Shown piece after piece: positions 14,311 through 20,115 of a stretch of 20,115 nt of DNA. Origin of the DNA: Clostridium sp. CAG:568 (lineage in GTDB: Bacteria > Bacillota_I > Bacilli_A > RFN20 > CAG-288); the NCBI GenBank assembly GCA_000434395.1, contig FR878734.1:1-20115 (forward strand), in the 5' to 3' direction. A program made the translations under genes and the position numbers. Below the pieces are notes generated by a model. That model made no database searches. It was not told where the DNA came from and saw only the letters and a program-made list of their open reading frames with translations. How positions within the stretch are numbered: position 1 is the first letter of the stretch; the number at the start of each line of letters is the position of its first letter.

Positions 14311-16719
14311 ATGAAAAGCAAGAAAATTTGTTCGTTGTTGATGATTATGGGATTAGTCATGTCCAGTGGAGTTTTTTTGGCTAGCTGTGGAACCAACAAT
14401 GATTCAACTCAAAATTCAACCCAAAGTGAAGTCAAAGTTAAAAAGTTGAATCTCGACACTTCTAAAGTCAAAACGGAATTTGATTTCAATGAATCTTTCT
14501 CTTATGACGGATTAAAAGTCACTGCTGAAATGAGTGATGGAACAACTAAAGATGTCAGCTTATCCGATTGCAAAATCACAGAGCCTAATATGGAGTTGCC
14601 AGGAAGAAGAGTAGTACTTATTTCTTATTCCGGACAAACTGCTAGATATCAAATAACTGTAAAGGAGAGAGTCTATCCTACCATCTCAGAGACTTCATTG
14701 TTAAATATCACCGGTGAAAACGAATCAGTTGCATATAGAGTCGAAGCAGAAAACATCGATATGACCAATGTCAAAAAAGGCGAAGGTGTTACTAGCTTCG
14801 TTAAAGATGCACCTGAAGGTGCTGAAATCACAGGTGGTGGAAAGTATCTCACCAGCTATGGTGCTAAATATAATTATTTCGGATTCACCTTCAATTCCGA
14901 CAAAGAATATACAGGAATAACATTAGTCTTTAGAATGGCTTATAGCGGATCTAAGGACTCAATCGATGTACAAGATAATTTAAAAGCTTATATGAACAGA
15001 GAAGTAGTTGATGGAGAAGAAAAAGGTAAATTATCGTTAGTCGGATCTTTAGAAAAGGGTGAATGTACTTGGAAGGATATAGTCATTAGAAATGTTACTT
15101 TGAAAGAAGGAACAAATACTCTTACATTCGATGCCTTATCCGACGATATTCCTGATATCGATTATATCGACTTCTATGTAGGAATGCGTTACATCAGTTC
15201 AGTAGCAGAGTTGACAGAAGGAACATTGATGAAAGACTTAGAAACCTTCGATACTGAATATGCATCTACAAGAGAAGATTGGGCAAATGCTAACCCAGAT
15301 AAAATAGTGAATGGTTTAGGACTTGAGACAGTAACTAAGGAATCCGAGGGAAAGACTACAAGTGGTGGAAAATCAGTGGCTGCTTTAAATAGAGGATCTC
15401 AACTTTCAACCACAATGAGATTAGCTAAAGATTCAACAATAAAATTGGAATTTATAGCTGCTAAAGTAGATGATTACAAAGTTAAAGAAAACTGGGAATT
15501 CTATATCGATGGATTCAAGCTTGAATTAGTCGAAGATAGAAATATCAAAGGTGGTAATGCAGCTGCTGGTGAATATTGGTATTGGATTGCAACTGATTTA
15601 GGATCATATAACCTAACTGAAGGAGATCACTTCTTCTTGATAAAGAACACTGGATCCGATTGCAACATCGATGGAGTGCAATTCACAGTAGTATCTAGTG
15701 GCTCTTATGATGAATCAGGTTCAGCCTTAGATAATCAAAAGAAGCCCGAACCCGAGCCTTCTAAAGCCGATTTAGAAATAAGTGCTGATGGAGAATATAA
15801 GATAGAAGCCGAGAATCTCGATAAAACAAATTGGGTATTAAGGAAAGACTTAGCTGATGCCGGAATGGGATTCACTGAATCTTGGAGCAACGATTTTGGA
15901 TCAGGAACCAGCGTTAGAGGATTGACTAATGGAACCGTCATCACCGCTACTGTCGAAGTCAAAAAGGCTATTAAAGATTTAAGAGTAGGAATGAGAATGT
16001 CTTATTATGACAGTGAGACATATGATTTCTCAAATACAGTAATCACTTTTGCTGGACAAACATTAACACCTGTTCCTGCAGGAACTTTCGGCCATAGAGA
16101 TGGTAGCGATTATTGGAAATGGGTTGATGTTTCATTAGGAAAGGTAGATCTTGAAGTTGGAACATACACATTCAGCATGACTACTAACGGTGGATTCAAT
16201 CTCGATTACTTTAGTTTCTCCAATTTGGATAATTCTAATCCCGAGCCCGAGCCTGACACAACAATTACAAAAGCCGGTGAAACTAGAATTGAAGCCGAGA
16301 ATCTCGATTTATCCAAATTAACTCTTCAACCAGCAATGTCATCAAATACTGAAGTAGATTCTAAAAATCCAAGCAATTATTGTGTTTGTGGTATGAATGT
16401 GAATAGTGTATTGAGCTTCACATTCAAGCTTGATATAGATGCAAATGTTCAAATATCAGCATTGATGGCTAAATATGAATCTAGCTTCTCAACAAAAGAC
16501 AAGTTGGAAGTCAAATTAAATGACACCACATTGGCAGTAGAAGAGAAGAATTTAGGAAGAGCAGAAGATGGTTCTAACGATTGGCACAATTGGATCGATG
16601 TTAAATTTGGTGGTGTTCAATCCTTGAGTGCAGGAACATATACATTAACTTTAAAAACATTGACTGATTCAAATGCAAATATAGACTGCTTTATCCTAAA
16701 TACTACTATTTCTGAATAA
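14311..16719 (+). CDS. Multi-module carbohydrate-binding surface lipoprotein
   Basis: 802 residues. ATG 14311 follows AAGGAG; the signal peptide ends in lipobox FLASC (C26). About 45-125 is an Ig-like domain (Big_3-type, DGLKVTAEMSDGTTKDV, GxxxVxISYxGxTxxYxITV). Then come about four beta-sandwich modules of 150-165 residues: YRVEAENID from 144, a divergent one from about 305, IEAENLD at 498 and 660. The VEAEN opening and late (W)..D(Y/F) residues are like CBM6/CBM35 modules. Modules 3 and 4 follow PEPEP linkers and share an exact 18-bp DNA string GAAGCCGAGAATCTCGAT (15805 and 16291), showing recent duplication. No catalytic site. GH3 follows after 36 bases. Glycan capture at the surface is a firm guess; the ligand is not known. 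Confidence 0.82.
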   Translation: MKSKKICSLLMIMGLVMSSGVFLASCGTNNDSTQNSTQSEVKVKKLNLDTSKVKTEFDFNESFSYDGLKVTAEMSDGTTKDVSLSDCKITEPNMELPGRRVVLISYSGQTARYQITVKERVYPTISETSLLNITGENESVAYRVEAENIDMTNVKKGEGVTSFVKDAPEGAEITGGGKYLTSYGAKYNYFGFTFNSDKEYTGITLVFRMAYSGSKDSIDVQDNLKAYMNREVVDGEEKGKLSLVGSLEKGECTWKDIVIRNVTLKEGTNTLTFDALSDDIPDIDYIDFYVGMRYISSVAELTEGTLMKDLETFDTEYASTREDWANANPDKIVNGLGLETVTKESEGKTTSGGKSVAALNRGSQLSTTMRLAKDSTIKLEFIAAKVDDYKVKENWEFYIDGFKLELVEDRNIKGGNAAAGEYWYWIATDLGSYNLTEGDHFFLIKNTGSDCNIDGVQFTVVSSGSYDESGSALDNQKKPEPEPSKADLEISADGEYKIEAENLDKTNWVLRKDLADAGMGFTESWSNDFGSGTSVRGLTNGTVITATVEVKKAIKDLRVGMRMSYYDSETYDFSNTVITFAGQTLTPVPAGTFGHRDGSDYWKWVDVSLGKVDLEVGTYTFSMTTNGGFNLDYFSFSNLDNSNPEPEPDTTITKAGETRIEAENLDLSKLTLQPAMSSNTEVDSKNPSNYCVCGMNVNSVLSFTFKLDIDANVQISALMAKYESSFSTKDKLEVKLNDTTLAVEEKNLGRAEDGSNDWHNWIDVKFGGVQSLSAGTYTLTLKTLTDSNANIDCFILNTTISE

Positions 16720-16755
16720 TTCTATTTATTTAACAATTTAATAAAGGAGGTAAAA

Positions 16756-19731
16756 ATGGCTTTTAAGAAAAAATATATATACCCGATTGTTGCAGGCGTG
16801 ATAAGCCTTGGCGTCATCGGAGGTTTAATTGCAGGAAACATAGCTTGTTTCGCTAACAAAAATTTAATTACTTCATATTTGTGTGGATATGGATTTGATG
16901 ACGATGGTCAAAATTCCAAAGAAGCAAGAGAAAGTGGAAACGAATTAGCTAAAGATGTCGAAGCTAGTGGTGCTGTATTATTAAAGAACAATAATAAAGT
17001 ACTTCCATTAGCCAATAAAAAAGTAAATGTCTTCGGTTGGTCTGGAAGCGATGCTGGTTTCATGCCACAAGGCACAGGATCAGGAACAGGTTCAAGAAAT
17101 GATCTAGTAACTTTCTTGGGTGGATTAAAAGAAGCTGGTGTTGAATACAATGAGAATTTAGCTAAAGCTTACAATGATTTAGGTTGGAATAGAGTCTCCG
17201 GTGGCTCATACGTCATCGAAGCTCATGGACAAAAATATAAAGATTTCTATGGAGTTGCAGAAGCACCTAAAAGTTTCTATACAGATTCTCTTATGACCGA
17301 TGCAGTTAATTATTCAAATACTGCTATTGTTGTAATAGGACGTATGATGGGTGAAGGAAACGATTTCTCTAAAGTTCAATACATTTCCGAAAACAGCAAA
17401 CAATTACCTGGAGAGGATGGCGAAGATCCTACAAGAAAGACTCAGCAACTTTCCGAACGTGAAGAATACATGATTCAAAAGGTTACTGAAAATTTCGAAA
17501 ACGTCATCGTAGTGACTAACAATGGTAATCCATTAGAATTAGGATTTGCAGACAACGATAATATCGATGCTGTAATCGATATGGGAATGCCTGGTACCCG
17601 TGGAACTATAGCAATTGGAGAAATAATCGCTGGAAAAGTAAATCCATCAGGAAGATTAGCTGATACCTGGGCATATGATTTATCTACTGCCGCTGCATAC
17701 GCAACATCCGGATTAGAAGGTGTAGGAAGATATACAGACGCTGCAGCCTCTTATACTGAATATAGAGAGAATATCTATACTGGTTACTATTGGTACGAAA
17801 CAGCAGATAAAGAAGGATTCTGGGATTCTAATTTTGCTAAAGAAAGATGGGGTATCAAAAACGGATATAAAGATGTTGTTCAATATCCCTTCGGATATGG
17901 ATTGTCATATACAACATTTGATTGGAAGATAAATAAATGTAATTTAAATGATGGTGCTACGATTACAAAAGACGGAAAGATTGAACTTGAAGTCACTGTA
18001 ACAAACACTGGAGATTTACCTGGAAGAGATGTAGTAGAACTTTATTATTCAGCACCATACACCAAAGGCGGAATTGAAAAATCAGCAATCAAACTAGGAG
18101 CCTTTGCAAAGACTGCCGAATTAAAACCTGGACAATTCGAAAACGTCAAATTGACTATGGATGTAGAAGAGATGAAATCCTATGATTGTTATGATGCTAA
18201 CAACAACGGATTCATGGGCTATGAATTAGAAAAAGGTGATTATGAATTAACCCTAAGAACTGATGCTCACACCTTAAAAGAAACATTGGATGGAACTAAT
18301 AGGCTCACATTTAAAGTTGCTGATGATATTAGATATGAGACAGATAGTGTGACAGGTGAAAAAGTAGAGAATAAATTTACCACTTACACCAACAGCACTT
18401 CTGGTGCATCTAGTAAAATCGATGAGCCTTTCAATCCAAAAGCTCATTCTATGGATGGATCTGAGAATGAAGGTGGCCCTATTCAATACATGACCAGAAA
18501 TGATTTCATTTCTACGTTCCCCACCGAAAAAGGTGAAGATAGAAAGGCTGGAAATCTAAAAGATGATATGTTAGGAGTTTCTGCCCCTGTCGAAGAAGAA
18601 GGAGCAGTTGCACCTACATTCGATTCTAAAGCTACTTCTTGGTCTATCCAAGAATTGTTCGGTGTCAATTATGATGATCCTATGTGGGATGAATTAGTCT
18701 CTCAATTATCATTGGATCAAGCAGCAGACTTGATTACAAGAGCTGGATTTGGAACCATGGCAATAGATTCTATTGCTAAGCCAAAGACAGTCGATGCAGA
18801 TGGTCCTAGCGGATTCAACAATAACGTAACTGGTACAAATAATTTAAAAGCCGTGAACTATCCTTCTGATACAGTGATTGCTCAAACTTGGGATTGGTAT
18901 ATAGCTTATCAAGTAGGCTGTGCCATAGGAATCGAAGGAAATGCGTTAGGAATAGACGGATGGTACGGACCTGGTGCAAACTTGCACAGATCAGCATTAG
19001 GTGGAAGAAACTTTGAGTATTATTCAGAAGATGGATTATTAGCTGGAACCATATGTGCATATCATGTTTTAGGAGCTAAAGAAAAAGGTGTATTAGCTTA
19101 TATAAAACACATTGGAGCAAACGAAGACGATAAAGGAAGAACCGAAGGGACCGGTGCATTCAAATGGTTGACTGAGCAGTCATTCCGTGAGAATTATCTA
19201 AAGCCATTTGAAATGGCAATTAAGGTTGGCGGTGCAAATGGACTTATGGGTGCTGCCACAAGAACCGGTGGAATGAGAAGTACTGGAAGTTACGCATTAT
19301 TAACTGCTGTCGTTCGTAACGAATGGGGATTTGATGGAACAGTAATTACTGATTACTATTGTGGTGGAACCATCAATGACTTCGATGAAGGAATTAGAGC
19401 CGGAAACAGTCAAGTCTTGCATCCGGATATGAGTCATACATTGTTTGATGACTACACCAGTGCAACTGCAAAGAAATACATTCATAAGAGTGCAAAAGAT
19501 GTCTTATACTCATATGTAGCAACTAAATACTATGCCGAAACTGCTCAAGGCTTAGATAAAGGATCTTTGATAGGTCAAAGTAAAGAAGTATATGCATGGT
19601 GGATACCTGTGTTGATTTCAATCGATGTATTGAGTGGATTATTGATTGCATTCTGGATGTTTATGGCTTTAAGAAGAACATTCAAGAAAGATAAAGTTAT
19701 AAGCAACACAGAACAATACAAAGCTCAATAG
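16756..19731 (+). CDS. Membrane-tethered GH3 glycosidase with inverted domain order
   Basis: 991 residues; AAGGAGG directly precedes ATG 16756. A positive start and helix 8-31 anchor the N-terminus; another helix (948-972, WWIPVLISIDVLSGLLIAFWM) anchors the C-terminus, so both tails face the cytoplasm and the body lies outside. The order is inverted: GH3 C-domain first (SGAVLLKNNNKVLPL, GRMMGEGND, YPFGYGLSYTTF at 375-390), then an Fn3-like domain (about 390-510), then the barrel: DADGPSG from 680, KHIGAN at 784-789, and GFDGTVITDY with probable nucleophile D866. E200 in GEGND is the candidate acid/base. Same order as known inverted beta-glucosidases of rumen Firmicutes. Likely releases glucose or a similar sugar from surface glycans bound by the neighbouring lipoprotein; the exact sugar is unknown. 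Confidence 0.92.
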   Translation: MAFKKKYIYPIVAGVISLGVIGGLIAGNIACFANKNLITSYLCGYGFDDDGQNSKEARESGNELAKDVEASGAVLLKNNNKVLPLANKKVNVFGWSGSDAGFMPQGTGSGTGSRNDLVTFLGGLKEAGVEYNENLAKAYNDLGWNRVSGGSYVIEAHGQKYKDFYGVAEAPKSFYTDSLMTDAVNYSNTAIVVIGRMMGEGNDFSKVQYISENSKQLPGEDGEDPTRKTQQLSEREEYMIQKVTENFENVIVVTNNGNPLELGFADNDNIDAVIDMGMPGTRGTIAIGEIIAGKVNPSGRLADTWAYDLSTAAAYATSGLEGVGRYTDAAASYTEYRENIYTGYYWYETADKEGFWDSNFAKERWGIKNGYKDVVQYPFGYGLSYTTFDWKINKCNLNDGATITKDGKIELEVTVTNTGDLPGRDVVELYYSAPYTKGGIEKSAIKLGAFAKTAELKPGQFENVKLTMDVEEMKSYDCYDANNNGFMGYELEKGDYELTLRTDAHTLKETLDGTNRLTFKVADDIRYETDSVTGEKVENKFTTYTNSTSGASSKIDEPFNPKAHSMDGSENEGGPIQYMTRNDFISTFPTEKGEDRKAGNLKDDMLGVSAPVEEEGAVAPTFDSKATSWSIQELFGVNYDDPMWDELVSQLSLDQAADLITRAGFGTMAIDSIAKPKTVDADGPSGFNNNVTGTNNLKAVNYPSDTVIAQTWDWYIAYQVGCAIGIEGNALGIDGWYGPGANLHRSALGGRNFEYYSEDGLLAGTICAYHVLGAKEKGVLAYIKHIGANEDDKGRTEGTGAFKWLTEQSFRENYLKPFEMAIKVGGANGLMGAATRTGGMRSTGSYALLTAVVRNEWGFDGTVITDYYCGGTINDFDEGIRAGNSQVLHPDMSHTLFDDYTSATAKKYIHKSAKDVLYSYVATKYYAETAQGLDKGSLIGQSKEVYAWWIPVLISIDVLSGLLIAFWMFMALRRTFKKDKVISNTEQYKAQ

Positions 19732-19732
19732 C

Positions 19733-19769
19733 AAAAAGCTCGTCTTAACTTATGTTAGGACGAGTTTTT
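19733..19769 (+). terminator. Strong Rho-independent terminator after GH3
   Basis: CTCGTCTTAAC (19739-19749), loop TTAT and GTTAGGACGAG (19754-19764): 11 pairs with one wobble, followed by TTTTT and preceded by AAAAA, so it may work in both directions. Starts just behind the GH3 stop and closes the lipoprotein-GH3 unit. Confidence 0.95.
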
Positions 19770-19827
19770 ATTTACTCATTCAATTAAAATATATACAATT
19801 AACTACTTTCAAAAATAGTAAAAAATA

Positions 19828-19847
19828 CATTTACATTCATTTACATT
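19828..19847 (+). repeat. Perfect tandem decamer over a -35 box
   Basis: CATTTACATT occurs twice in succession (19828-19837, 19838-19847); the second copy holds the TTTACA -35 element. The 10-bp period puts both copies on the same DNA face, suitable for a dimeric activator or repressor, but two copies in AT-rich DNA can be chance. Confidence 0.6.
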
Positions 19848-19868
19848 ATTAATTAAAATCACTATAAT
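19840..19868 (+). promoter_or_regulatory. Strong promoter at the right edge
   Basis: TTTACA (19840-19845), 17-bp spacer and perfect TATAAT (19863-19868). It drives the short region starting with AAAGGAGG at about 19885. Confidence 0.75.
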
Positions 19869-19892
19869 GAAGATGCAAAAGTAAAAGGAGGA

Positions 19893-20057
19893 ATGTGTTT
19901 ATGGTTGATATTATTCTTTTATTACGAAGACAGAAACACCTTCAAAGATGTACAAGGAGTAGCGGAAATTATAATCGAGAAAAATACAATAGATTCCCAC
20001 GCCTATGCCGTCAAAATCAACAATTATATGATTAATATAATAAGGAGCTATAACTAA
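19893..20057 (+). pseudogene. Probable frameshifted DnaB-type helicase C-terminal fragment
   Basis: Two frames overlap here. From ATG 19901, with GGAGG nine bases upstream, the peptide begins VDIILLLRRQ and then turns into Arg/Gln-rich nonsense, ending at 20035. From ATG 19893, one base after GGAGG, the frame reads ILFFYYEDRNTFKDVQGVAE then IIIEKNTIDSHAYAVKINN and ends at 20057. Joined, they resemble the replicative helicase tail (DADIVLFLYREDYY...GIAEIIIAKNRNGPTG) with a frameshift and a lost GPTG end. The whole helicase body is absent. Alternatively one of the frames is a genuine 44- or 54-residue product of the strong promoter; neither resembles a known small protein to me. Confidence 0.4.
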
Positions 20058-20058
20058 T

Positions 20059-20115
20059 ATGAAACCAACAAAAAAATACTTCTTTTATGTTTAAAACTCT
20101 CTAGTGCACGTGAGG
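20059..20115 (+). other. Short ORF with A7 tract at the window end
   Basis: AAGGAG (20042-20047) and ATG 20059 start MKPTKKYFFYV, which stops at 20092. With one more A in the run of seven A bases near 20070, the frame would read MKPTKKILLLCLKLSSA and stay open to the window end, like a signal peptide. Too little is visible to decide between a broken gene, a slippage-dependent gene and chance. Confidence 0.25.

Overview
The window is AT-rich DNA with compact genes, strong AGGAGG-type ribosome binding sites, Rho-independent terminators, lipoprotein signal peptides, SecG, a bile-salt-hydrolase-family enzyme and a glycoside hydrolase family 3 enzyme. Together these suggest a low-GC, Gram-positive-type gut bacterium, probably an uncultured member of Bacilli or Erysipelotrichia. 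This is inference from gene content and codon use; no rRNA or other strict taxonomic marker is present. TGA reads as stop, so the standard bacterial code applies.

Left part (1-4200), accessory: a 5'-truncated gamma-type N6-adenine DNA methyltransferase overlaps a PD-(D/E)XK restriction endonuclease, forming a type II-like restriction-modification pair. Next comes a small gene graveyard: a probable decayed hicA, a terminator, and an AAA ATPase reduced to its two ends. A convergent intact AAA_14/DUF4143 ATPase follows, whose start is preceded by about 3.6 copies of a 33-bp tandem repeat.

Middle (4200-8040), mostly stable-looking genes: a choloylglycine (bile salt) hydrolase family enzyme with all catalytic residues; a WYL-domain regulator with its own near-consensus promoter; a Nudix hydrolase; secG; and, on the minus strand, a MazG-like nucleotide pyrophosphohydrolase and a 58-aa membrane ORF that looks like the tail of an FtsX-type permease.

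Right part (8040-19770), cell-surface and carbohydrate: a 1090-aa lipoprotein with InlB-like beta repeats; a decayed minus-strand membrane gene; a LytTR response regulator with an AgrC-like histidine kinase; an 802-aa multi-module carbohydrate-binding lipoprotein; and a 991-aa GH3 enzyme with inverted (C-domain first) order and a membrane helix at each end. A CcpA/LacI-type palindrome lies upstream of the last two, which look like one operon closed by a strong terminator. Inference: the lipoprotein binds glycan at the surface and the tethered GH3 trims it, with expression set by carbon status and possibly by the neighbouring two-component system.

Right edge (19770-20115): a strong promoter carrying a perfect tandem decamer drives a short region that resembles a frameshifted tail of a DnaB-type helicase, then another tiny ORF cut by the window end.
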